Below are positions 1 to 5,677 of a DNA stretch of 12,084 nt, in pieces. The translations under genes were made by a program, and so were the position numbers. A model generated the notes under the pieces. The model worked only from the letters and a program-made list of their open reading frames with translations. It was not told where the DNA came from and did not search any database. The stretch comes from an uncultured Eggerthellaceae bacterium (GTDB lineage: Bacteria > Actinomycetota > Coriobacteriia > Coriobacteriales > Eggerthellaceae): the NCBI GenBank assembly GCA_947565915.1, contig CANOHY010000045.1:1-12084 (forward strand), given 5' to 3'. Position 1 is the first letter of the stretch; each line of letters starts with the position of its first letter.

Positions 1-239
1 GGGCATCAGCTCGCTGCGATTCATTCACTAGCCAATCTTGCGAACCAAGTTGCGGTGCCAGGGGTAGTTTGACTGGCTCATCGGGACAAATAGCCGCACG
101 GTCGAAAGACTTCGCGCGAGTAAAAGCAGCGTCTCGAACAGCCGATAGAACCCCAGGCTAAGCTATAATAATCGTTGTCGTCGCAGGCTTTCGCGATGCA
201 CAACGCTAACCGGATAACCGCGCGGGCATACCGACGAAA
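1..239. other. Leader region upstream of the PucR-type regulator
   Basis: I see no convincing gene here. The + frame starting at base 1 is open only to a TGA at 70-72. It could be the last 23 codons of a gene entering from the left, but nothing in it is recognisable. The other frames contain stops or give unconvincing, composition-driven peptides. The second half holds a likely -10 box (listed separately) and the untranslated leader of the regulator gene. Confidence 0.4.
164..169 (+). promoter_or_regulatory. Candidate -10 box (TATAAT) for the PucR-type gene
   Basis: A perfect TATAAT lies in an AT-rich island of an otherwise GC-rich stretch, about 71 bases before the ATG at 240. No good -35 hexamer sits 16-18 bases upstream (the sequence there is GCCGAT). 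If this is a real promoter it may need an activator. It was found by eye only. Confidence 0.4.
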
Positions 240-1994
240 ATGGGGCTCATGAAGCTAGCGAAGCGCATAAAGCCATATGCCGTATCGTCAACCTTGCCTG
301 TCGGCATCACGCTGGACATGATTTTGGGCACGCTTCACTCGCGTGGCTACGCAACGCTACACAAGCCTTCCAAAGAACATCCGGGCATCAATCGCCTGGC
401 GTTGCTGCCAACCGAGAACCCGCCCAGCAATCGCATCTGCCCTTCCCCAGCGCAAGCACCGAGCGAATCCACGGTGCACCTCGCGCGCCTCGAGCATATC
501 AACCAGCTCATCGACCGCAAAGGCGAGCTTCCCAGCCCAACCATCGCCTTCGCGTCAAGCGCGGAAGCGACAACCAAACTTCTCGACAAGCTCGACGACA
601 GCCAGAAGGACAGCATAGCCATCGTAGCGAGCAAGCACGACTGCGGGCCCAGCTTCGAGGACCTGATAACGAACGTTTCGAACTACCTCACCAACATCAT
701 CGAGTTCGGAACAGCGCTGCTGCAAACCACGAAGGACAACGGCACCTTTCAAGACATTGTGAGCACGGCAGAGCGGTTCTGCGGTCTCTACATCGGCGTG
801 GCTGACGCGAACAACATGCTGGTTGCCTACCCGCAGAATTCTGCTGCGAACGATTCGGTCAGCATTTCACTCGTGGAGTTGGGCTTCCATACCAAGGAGC
901 GCACGCATCATCCATCGCTCGACGTTGACCACGCTACCGGCCCGAAAAGGCGCAGCGAGATAATCATCTACGATCCGCAACCGCCGTTTCCCTATAGCCT
1001 GGCCGCCTACGAGATATACATGAAGGGAAACTTCTTCGCCCTGGTCATCATGGTATGCCCCGAAGCAGAGCTCAATGATGGCCTCATAGGCGCTTTCAGC
1101 ATGATCGCTCAAAGCTGCGAGCGCATAGCCAAGCGCGAATGCCGCAATTCGGAGGTCAGCAACCTGGCCATGCACGACTTCCTCAGCAGACTCTTCGCCA
1201 GCAACAACCTCGATCGCGTCTTCATCCAGGAGCAAGCGAACAGGTTGCATATCCCTACCCATGGCGCCTTCACGCTGGCTTGCGTCTCCTTGCAGCACGA
1301 GTTTAGCGACCAGCTGAACTACATAGCCAGCGAAGTCGACCGCATGCTCAGCCACAAGCATTGGGTGCATATCTCGGACAACTGCGTGTACATCCTCTTC
1401 TTCGCTGAATCGTGGGAAGAAGCCATGGAGGCCAATGTGACGCTCTCGGAGCTGAAGCTGGGCGACCCCTACGAGATGTACTCCTCTGACGTGTACTCCA
1501 CCTTGCGCGACACCTACTACGCCTACAAGCAGATCTGCTGCATACGCAAGTACATCACCCTGGTGCGCTACTACCGCTCGCTCACCAATAGCAGCAAGCA
1601 TGCCAACGTGTTCGCCTTCCACGATGTGTTCTGCTTCTTCTGGGACGACCCCTTCGCCGAAAGCGAGCTGAAGGGCTTCGCACTCGACCACACGCGCTCG
1701 TCCATCATCGAGCAAGACGACATCGCGAACGACACCAACAACCTGCCCCTGCTCAATGCCTTCCTCACGCTCGAGAGAAAGGCCACACTGGTTGGCGAGT
1801 TGTTCCACCTGCACCGAAACGGCGTGCTGTACCGCATAGACAAGATCGAGAAGACCTACCACCTGGACCTCTTCGATTACCTCACGCGACAGTACCTGCA
1901 AACATGTGCCCGCATCAAACTGATAGCCAACAGCAGGCTAAGCTCGCTCGACCCAAACGATAACCCGCTGCCGGAAAACCAAGGAGAAAAGTGA
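240..1994 (+). CDS. PucR-family transcriptional regulator with C-terminal helix-turn-helix
   Basis: This is a one-component, probably ligand-responsive DNA-binding regulator of 584 residues. The C-terminus (about residues 502-562) carries the PucR/CdaR-type helix-turn-helix (HTH_30 type). A helix of the form LLNAFLTLERK is followed by the hallmark LHRNGVLYRIDKIEK and then a leucine-rich LDLFDYLTRQYL segment. Residues about 150-310 look like a GAF-like sensory domain (AERFCGLYIGVADANN, then FALVIMV), and the middle resembles the GGDEF-like PucR region; these two domain calls are inference. The ATG at 240 has no good Shine-Dalgarno sequence. An in-frame ATG at 249 is the alternative, also with a poor site. 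The gene is followed after one base by a mini zinc-ribbon gene, so the two are probably co-transcribed. PucR proteins commonly control nearby catabolic genes. Here the target could be the divergent oxidoreductase operons, but it could equally be genes to the left of the window. Confidence 0.85.
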   Translation: MGLMKLAKRIKPYAVSSTLPVGITLDMILGTLHSRGYATLHKPSKEHPGINRLALLPTENPPSNRICPSPAQAPSESTVHLARLEHINQLIDRKGELPSPTIAFASSAEATTKLLDKLDDSQKDSIAIVASKHDCGPSFEDLITNVSNYLTNIIEFGTALLQTTKDNGTFQDIVSTAERFCGLYIGVADANNMLVAYPQNSAANDSVSISLVELGFHTKERTHHPSLDVDHATGPKRRSEIIIYDPQPPFPYSLAAYEIYMKGNFFALVIMVCPEAELNDGLIGAFSMIAQSCERIAKRECRNSEVSNLAMHDFLSRLFASNNLDRVFIQEQANRLHIPTHGAFTLACVSLQHEFSDQLNYIASEVDRMLSHKHWVHISDNCVYILFFAESWEEAMEANVTLSELKLGDPYEMYSSDVYSTLRDTYYAYKQICCIRKYITLVRYYRSLTNSSKHANVFAFHDVFCFFWDDPFAESELKGFALDHTRSSIIEQDDIANDTNNLPLLNAFLTLERKATLVGELFHLHRNGVLYRIDKIEKTYHLDLFDYLTRQYLQTCARIKLIANSRLSSLDPNDNPLPENQGEK

Positions 1995-1995
1995 C

Positions 1996-2169
1996 ATGGG
2001 GGCCTGCTACAGCTGCAACCATTGCGGTAAGTGCACCGATTGGATCAAGGACGCTGCAGGAAAGTGCACCAAGTGCGGTCAGCCCTTGGAGCCCAGCCAA
2101 ACTGCCTGCCCGAAGTGCGGTGCGAAACGGCCACCCATCCCGCCCGAACCGGGCGTGGCTGCTCGCTAG
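1996..2169 (+). CDS. Mini zinc-ribbon protein 1 (57 aa, four CxxC-type knuckles)
   Basis: This small cytoplasmic protein of 57 residues has eight cysteines at 4, 7, 10, 13, 24, 27, 38 and 41, all arranged as CxxC steps, enough for two zinc or iron sites. The tail is proline-rich (KRPPIPPEPG). The ATG lies one base after the regulator's TGA, and an AAGGAG at 1981-1986, inside the regulator's last codons, sits 9 bases before it. Translational coupling is therefore likely. No function is known to me. The double zinc-ribbon pattern suggests a protein- or nucleic-acid-binding adaptor, or a metal-sensing accessory. It is clearly similar to the protein at 2935-3117: both have an HCG[KR]C core, a KCxxC or RCxxC knuckle and a CPxCGA end. 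The codons are typical of the neighbourhood, with every Cys being TGC. Confidence 0.75.
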   Translation: MGACYSCNHCGKCTDWIKDAAGKCTKCGQPLEPSQTACPKCGAKRPPIPPEPGVAAR

Positions 2170-2193
2170 GACGAAGCGTGCTTGCCGACACCC

Positions 2194-2868
2194 TTACAAG
2201 TCCACCGAGCTGAACAGACGCGCATCGGAGAGCAGACTTGTCTGCGCCTTCGGCTTGGGCGACAGAAGCGATTCCATGAGCGAGTCCCATACCACATCGA
2301 CGTGGCTCTCGTAATACTCACTCACCTCGTCGGGGTCGCTAGCTCCCTTGCGCAGGAAGCGGTACAAATCGGTGCATTGGCGATAGATTCCCATGATCGC
2401 TGAAGCTGCCAGCGTGCTCATGCTATTGGGCTCGATCCCGTTTCGCTGCTGCTCGCCCTTGAACAAATCGCGATATATCGATTGGGTGTTCAGCACGTTG
2501 CGCAGCTCGAAGCGCTGAAGCATGCCGTTCGCATCGCGCGAGGTGTGAACAATGTAGCTGATATCGAACAGGCAGAACATCATCTTGTAGTCCTGCGTCA
2601 TCACGGCGACTACGCGGTCGTGGCAAGGCATGTCGGAAGGCAAGCCCTCGGCGTATTCGCGCAAGGTGGCTATGTTATCCTCCCCGAACTTGCGCAGGAT
2701 CGATTCCTTGGTGGGAAAGTACTTGTACAGGGTGCGCGTGGAAACCTCTGCCTCGGCTGCGATGTCCACCAAAGTGGTCTTTTGATAGCCCATTTCGCAG
2801 AACAGGTCCAAAGCGGAATCGAAGATCTTCTGCCGCATGGCGTTCTTCTTCTCTTCGCGATTGGCCAT
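2194..2868 (-). CDS. TetR/AcrR-family transcriptional regulator
   Basis: The protein has 224 residues. The N-terminal TetR DNA-binding domain covers about residues 10-57: helix 1 is IFDSALDLFCEMGYQKTTL, then VDIAAEAEVSTRTLYKYF as the helix-turn-helix, and PTKESIL starts helix 4. The rest is an all-helical ligand or dimer domain with no assignable ligand. TetR proteins usually repress adjacent genes and release DNA on binding a small molecule. Candidate targets here are its own promoter, the zinc-ribbon gene just upstream, or the MFS gene. The start is uncertain. The ATG at 2868 has only a G10 tract, 10 bases upstream, as a possible ribosome site. The in-frame ATG at 2838 (residue 11) is preceded by purine-rich AGAAGAAG and would also give a complete TetR fold. 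Its stop faces the plus-strand zinc-ribbon stop across 24 bases, with no obvious terminator. Confidence 0.88.
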   Translation of the reverse strand: MANREEKKNAMRQKIFDSALDLFCEMGYQKTTLVDIAAEAEVSTRTLYKYFPTKESILRKFGEDNIATLREYAEGLPSDMPCHDRVVAVMTQDYKMMFCLFDISYIVHTSRDANGMLQRFELRNVLNTQSIYRDLFKGEQQRNGIEPNSMSTLAASAIMGIYRQCTDLYRFLRKGASDPDEVSEYYESHVDVVWDSLMESLLSPKPKAQTSLLSDARLFSSVDL

Positions 2869-2878
2869 AGAATCAAAG

Positions 2879-2888
2879 CCCCCCCCCC
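2879..2888 (-). repeat. G10 homopolymer before the tetR start
   Basis: Ten consecutive C on the + strand are ten G on the tetR coding strand, 10 bases before the ATG at 2868. The run could act as a G-rich Shine-Dalgarno sequence, and its length could affect translation by changing spacing or frame. An upstream ATG at 2915 is out of frame with tetR at ten G. It would be in frame, with no stop between, at eleven or eight G. Homopolymers of this length are also a common place for sequencing error. Confidence 0.9.
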
Positions 2889-2895
2889 GAAAGCC

Positions 2896-2905
2896 GATTC
2901 GAATC
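2896..2905. promoter_or_regulatory. 10-bp palindrome GATTCGAATC upstream of tetR
   Basis: This is a perfect 10-bp palindrome in the 66-base gap between the second zinc-ribbon gene and tetR. A further GAATC half-site lies at 2870-2874. It could be a TetR autoregulatory operator, but palindromes of this size are frequent by chance and no second copy anchors the idea. Confidence 0.25.
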
Positions 2906-2934
2906 CTCTTGCCATCAGACGCTCTAAGAAAGCT

Positions 2935-3117
2935 TCAGCCGGTTGTTTGGCACGCTCCTGACCTCTTGGACTTGAAGGGCACTCCGGGTGGAAGCGGTTG
3001 CGTGGCCCCGCAGAAGGGGCATACCGCCGAGAACGTCTCCGGGAGCTTCTCGTGGCAGTTCAAGCACCTTCCCTGCCTATCGATGCATCTTCCGCAATGG
3101 ATGCAAGGGCAGCACAT
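2935..3117 (-). CDS. Mini zinc-ribbon protein 2 (60 aa)
   Basis: This is a 60-residue cysteine-rich protein related to the one at 1996-2169. Its cysteines lie at 2, 3, 5, 8, 11, 18, 21, 33 and 36, plus a late one in the tail. The CxxCxxC knuckle (HCGRC), the second knuckle (RCLNC) and the third (CPFCGA) line up with protein 1. A proline-rich segment and a basic tail (KSKRSG) follow. A longer frame starts at 3144, but that ATG has no ribosome site. The ATG at 3117 has AAGGAG six bases upstream and makes the N-terminus match protein 1, so I chose it. It lies 66 bases upstream of tetR on the same strand and is possibly co-transcribed. The function is unknown; two structural metal sites are likely. 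Confidence 0.72.
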   Translation of the reverse strand: MCCPCIHCGRCIDRQGRCLNCHEKLPETFSAVCPFCGATQPLPPGVPFKSKRSGACQTTG

Positions 3118-3123
3118 CCAAGG

Positions 3124-3129
3124 CTCCTT
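3124..3129 (-). promoter_or_regulatory. Ribosome binding site that fixes the zinc-ribbon 2 start
   Basis: AAGGAG on the minus strand lies six bases before the ATG at 3117. It supports this internal start over the longer frame opening at 3144, which has no such site. Confidence 0.7.
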
Positions 3130-3294
3130 CCTCGACCCGAACATGCAACGACCAAATTAACACTCGAAGCGCGAATGCTGGTCCGCATCTCCTACAGTGA
3201 AATCGGCGCTAAACTGGTAATTCCTCCAGTCCAGAGCCTGTCGATTGCACGAATTCCACAATGCCCTCTCGCAGCAGCGACGGCTCGCGCATCG

Positions 3295-3726
3295 CTAGTC
3301 GCGCAGCTCGATCAGCTCGATGTCGAAATTGAGCTCCTTGCCCGCCAGCGGGTTATTGAAATCGATGGTGGCGATGCCCTCATTGATCTCGGTCACCACC
3401 GCAGGAAGCTGCACGCCAGCCTCCGTGATGAAGAAGAAGCGCTTGCCCACCTGGATGTCCTGGGCGTTCGGTATGGTGTACATGGGCTGATGCTCGATGC
3501 GATCCTCGCTACGCTCGCCGAAAGCCTCCCTCACGCTGAGGTGCACGTGGCGCTTCTCGCCGGGCTGCATGGTTGCGACGGCTTCGTCGAACCCGTCGAT
3601 CACAAGCCCGCTTCCCACTTCGTATTCCAAAGGCTCTTTGCCCTCGGTGCTGTCGAACACGGTGCCGTCATCCAACGTGCCCTTGTAGCGCACCACCGCC
3701 GTCTTGCCATAGTTCTTCTTGCCCAT
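3295..3726 (-). CDS. FKBP-type peptidyl-prolyl cis-trans isomerase, SlyD-like
   Basis: This predicted cytoplasmic prolyl isomerase and folding helper has 143 residues. The FKBP half includes VVRYKGTLDDGTVFDST and GLVIDGFDEAVATMQPGEK (about residues 11-58). The SlyD-type insert-in-flap domain follows, about residues 70-120. The chain then returns to the FKBP strand with DFNNPLAGKELNF (122-134), where SlyD proteins usually have DxNHPLAG. The histidine/cysteine-rich metal-binding tail of enterobacterial SlyD (about 196 aa) is absent, so nickel delivery is unlikely. A longer frame begins at 3777, but the ATG at 3726 has GAGGAG nine bases upstream and begins the FKBP fold, so it is preferred. The gene follows the MFS gene by 71 bases on the same strand. 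SlyD-like proteins have been tied to maturation of redox metalloenzymes, so help in folding the neighbouring oxidoreductases is possible but unproven. Confidence 0.88.
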   Translation of the reverse strand: MGKKNYGKTAVVRYKGTLDDGTVFDSTEGKEPLEYEVGSGLVIDGFDEAVATMQPGEKRHVHLSVREAFGERSEDRIEHQPMYTIPNAQDIQVGKRFFFITEAGVQLPAVVTEINEGIATIDFNNPLAGKELNFDIELIELRD

Positions 3727-3797
3727 GCGCGTTTGCTCCTCACATCCTTCAAGAAGATGGGCGCCCACGCCAAGCATAGAGCGCCCATCGCAACCGA

Positions 3798-5075
3798 TTA
3801 CATCTCTGGGTCTTCAGTGGCATCTCCCGCGCCGATGGCGTCAGATGCACCTTCTATCTCCCCCTCGCCCGTCATGTCGCCATAGGGATAGTCGCCATGC
3901 TTCTTGGTTGCCAGAAGATAAGCCAGCACCACCACGAACATGATGATGAACGTCACCGACATCACCTCGAACAAAGCAGCCGTGGAAGTGCCGATGATGC
4001 CCTCTACTACGCTCACGTACAAAGACGAAGCAGCCTGCCCGGCGAACATGGCCATGGACAGAATGGACAGCGCGTAGGTGCGCCTGTAGGGATGCACGCA
4101 GCCCGAAACCGCCGTTTGCAGGTACGGGATGATGGTGCCAAGGTACACGCCGTAGATGATGGCGCCCGCGAACACGCCAACGGGGCTGTTTGCAAACGCC
4201 AGCAGCGAGAAGGCCAGCGCGATGGCCGCCATGGAAACCAGCACCGTGTAACGGCGGCACACGCCGAATATCCGCGAGAACAGAAGCGAGATGATCAGCG
4301 CCGTGCACGTCGTCGCCGACGAGGCCAAGCCAGCCATCACCGAATCGCCGATGCCTGTTTCTTGGATGAAGATGGCCATCTTCAGCAGGTACACCATGGC
4401 AAGGGTCATGGTGACGAACATCAGCAGGGCGCACATCCATGCACGCGGACCGATGCGCCGCTCGTGCGCAGGCAGCTGCTCCACCTTCTTCGCGAAGGGC
4501 ATGTCCTTTTCGGGCGGAACCTTCGGCAGGAACAGGCACTGCATGATGAACACGAAGATGAAGAAGATGTTCACCAAGAACGGCACATGCCAGCCGATGA
4601 CGGCAAGCGTTCCCGACAGCGTCGAGAACACCATGGCGATGATGCTGCCCATGGCATTGGCGCCGCCCATCATGCTGACGCGCTCCCTACCCGCGTACAG
4701 ATACGATATGAGCGTGGGAACTATGGGGTATACCAACCCGCAGCCCACGCCGAAGAACACTCGTGTTGCCAGCAAGAACTCGAAATTCGGAGCGATGGCA
4801 CCACCTAGCCCTCCGATGATGAAGAGCAACTGGCCAACGCCGAGGATGGTCTTGCGGGAAACATAATAGGACAGCTTCGCGGCGATGAGCGAAGCCGGGA
4901 TTATGCACAAAGGTGGCAACGACACCAGCCAGTTCACGTTCTCGCCCGGGAAGGCGAGGGCGATCACGGCCAGGATGGGCGTCATCTCGCTGCCAAGCGC
5001 GTTGCTGTCGCACGCGCAAAGCAGCAGCGTTGCCTTAGTGCCGAGCTTGGATGCGCCTTTGCTCTTTGATGCCAT
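3798..5075 (-). CDS. Major facilitator superfamily transporter
   Basis: This integral membrane secondary carrier has 425 residues and about 12 hydrophobic segments. They form two six-helix bundles separated by a hydrophilic loop (about residues 180-210, rich in K, E and P: VPPEKDMPFAKKVEQLPAHE). Features matching the superfamily are the first-bundle RVFFGVGCGLVYP helix, the YAGRERVSMMGGANAMGSI stretch, and an acidic cytoplasmic tail ending in GDATEDPEM. The frame is open to 5156, but the ATG at 5075 has AAGGAG six bases upstream and begins a normal short basic N-terminus (MASKSKGASK). The extra 27 codons overlap the promoter. The gene has its own promoter and dyad operator (5127-5190), and the slyD-like gene follows it. 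MFS genes commonly sit beside soluble aromatic dehydroxylase genes in Eggerthellaceae, so import of the aromatic substrate or export of its product is a reasonable guess. Confidence 0.88.
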   Translation of the reverse strand: MASKSKGASKLGTKATLLLCACDSNALGSEMTPILAVIALAFPGENVNWLVSLPPLCIIPASLIAAKLSYYVSRKTILGVGQLLFIIGGLGGAIAPNFEFLLATRVFFGVGCGLVYPIVPTLISYLYAGRERVSMMGGANAMGSIIAMVFSTLSGTLAVIGWHVPFLVNIFFIFVFIMQCLFLPKVPPEKDMPFAKKVEQLPAHERRIGPRAWMCALLMFVTMTLAMVYLLKMAIFIQETGIGDSVMAGLASSATTCTALIISLLFSRIFGVCRRYTVLVSMAAIALAFSLLAFANSPVGVFAGAIIYGVYLGTIIPYLQTAVSGCVHPYRRTYALSILSMAMFAGQAASSLYVSVVEGIIGTSTAALFEVMSVTFIIMFVVVLAYLLATKKHGDYPYGDMTGEGEIEGASDAIGAGDATEDPEM

Positions 5076-5126
5076 AGCGTTCTCCTTCAGCAATATGGGG
5101 AACGGACGCGATGGCTCGTTCCCGGA

Positions 5127-5156
5127 ATTATCACACAGGGAAAGCGAGGCGTTCAA
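5127..5156 (-). promoter_or_regulatory. Promoter of the MFS transporter gene
   Basis: On the minus strand, TTGAAC (5151-5156) serves as the -35 box. After an 18-base spacer comes GATAAT (5127-5132), preceded by TGT, making an extended -10 (TGTGATAAT). Initiation near 5119 would leave a leader of about 45 bases carrying the AAGGAG ribosome site. The -35 box is itself one half-site of the adjacent dyad operator. Confidence 0.6.
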
Positions 5157-5190
5157 CGCCTTGAACGATCCGGTTCAGGGCGTTGAACGC
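5149..5190. promoter_or_regulatory. Tandem dyad operator (two GTTCAA-N4-TTGAAC-like sites)
   Basis: Two 16-bp dyads lie at 5151-5166 (perfect: GTTCAA, four bases, TTGAAC) and 5173-5188 (one mismatch: GTTCAG, four bases, TTGAAC). Their centres are 22 bp apart, about two helical turns. Together they form an 18-bp inverted repeat (5149-5166 with 5173-5190, one mismatch) around a 6-base centre. No T-tract follows on either strand, so it is not a standard terminator. The first half-site is also the -35 box of the MFS promoter, as expected of an operator for a dimeric regulator that either blocks polymerase or contacts it. The TetR protein encoded nearby is one candidate; an unlinked LuxR-type regulator is another. 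Confidence 0.6.
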
Positions 5191-5219
5191 TGCACCTCGA
5201 TGAAGAGGCATGGCATCTA

Positions 5220-5266
5220 GGGGCTACCGCCCCGGGGGCGCGGCATCAACCTGAGCCTGCGCCCCC
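5220..5266 (-). terminator. Two adjacent GC hairpins after the 4Fe-4S gene
   Basis: About 48 bases downstream of the 4Fe-4S stop on the minus strand there is an 8-bp stem (5259-5266 with 5234-5241, GGGGGCGC type, 17-base loop). A 5-bp stem (5229-5233 with 5220-5224, GGGGC type, four-base loop) follows directly. There is no U-tract, so this may be a factor-dependent stop, an attenuator, or an mRNA 3'-end stabiliser separating the oxidoreductase operon from the MFS unit. Confidence 0.4.
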
Positions 5267-5314
5267 AGTCTGTTTCCAAGTACGACCTCATGCTGCCAAG
5301 GGCTTGCGGTGCGC

Positions 5315-5677
5315 TTACGACTTCACCGTGCCGGCATTGGGGACGAAGATCGCAAAGCGCGTAGTGCCGGGGAAGTTGGCAACGAGCTCGTCCACTGGGC
5401 CGTAGTACATGCAAGCGCCCTGGCAATGCTGCACGCAAAGCGGCTTCTTGCCCTTCGCGGTGCGCTCGGCGCACAGGTTGCACTGATCGGTGGGCACGGG
5501 GACGAAGTCGTATTGGTACTTATCGCCCTCGATCTGCCACGGGCCGATCTTCTGGATCTTGATGCCCCAACGGTCGTAGGGAAGGTCGTGCTCCATCTGG
5601 CAGGACGTCTCGCACGAATGGCATCCCGTGCAGAACTCGTAGTTGATCAGAAGACCCATAGCCTTTTCGTTTGCCAT
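5315..5677 (-). CDS. 4Fe-4S ferredoxin-like electron-transfer subunit of oxidoreductase A
   Basis: This 120-residue electron-transfer subunit has two cysteine groups: 16, 19, 22, 26 (CTGCHSCETSC) and 66, 69, 81, 85 (CNLC then CVQHC), with an extra Cys at 89. The classical crossed arrangement would support two [4Fe-4S] clusters. DmsB or NrfC-type subunits normally have about 200 residues and four clusters, so this is a reduced version. There is no signal peptide or membrane segment, so it should act in the cytoplasm with the adjacent catalytic subunit. Its ATG immediately follows the catalytic TAA (TAAATG, zero gap). A GAGGAG in the last catalytic codons, nine bases upstream, provides the ribosome site and implies tight coupling and equal stoichiometry. 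It is a paralogue of the protein at 10820-11164; both share a GLLINYE[FW]C start, [RT]WGIK and GPVEEL or GPVDEL. Confidence 0.9.
   Translation of the reverse strand: MANEKAMGLLINYEFCTGCHSCETSCQMEHDLPYDRWGIKIQKIGPWQIEGDKYQYDFVPVPTDQCNLCAERTAKGKKPLCVQHCQGACMYYGPVDELVANFPGTTRFAIFVPNAGTVKS

Noticed and set aside
1..72. Possible 3' end of a gene entering from the left (frame 1, stop at 70-72)
   Set aside because: Only 23 codons are visible and nothing identifies them as coding.
867..1901. Minus-strand ORF (344 codons) opposite the PucR-type gene
   Set aside because: The plus strand carries the recognisable PucR helix-turn-helix; the antisense product has only low-complexity V/G/E/A sequence.
3213..3230. 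Small inverted repeat ACTGG / CCAGT between slyD-like and zinc-ribbon 2 genes
   Set aside because: It has only five-base arms, no associated promoter boxes that I can defend, and is expected by chance.
2998..3885. Plus-strand ORF (295 codons) across the zinc-ribbon 2, slyD-like and MFS 3' regions
   Set aside because: It runs antisense through three supported minus-strand genes and has biased composition and no motifs.
5149..5190. The 18-bp inverted repeat as an intrinsic terminator of the 4Fe-4S operon
   Set aside because: No T-tract follows on either strand, each half is itself a dyad, and the repeat overlaps a good promoter, so an operator fits better.
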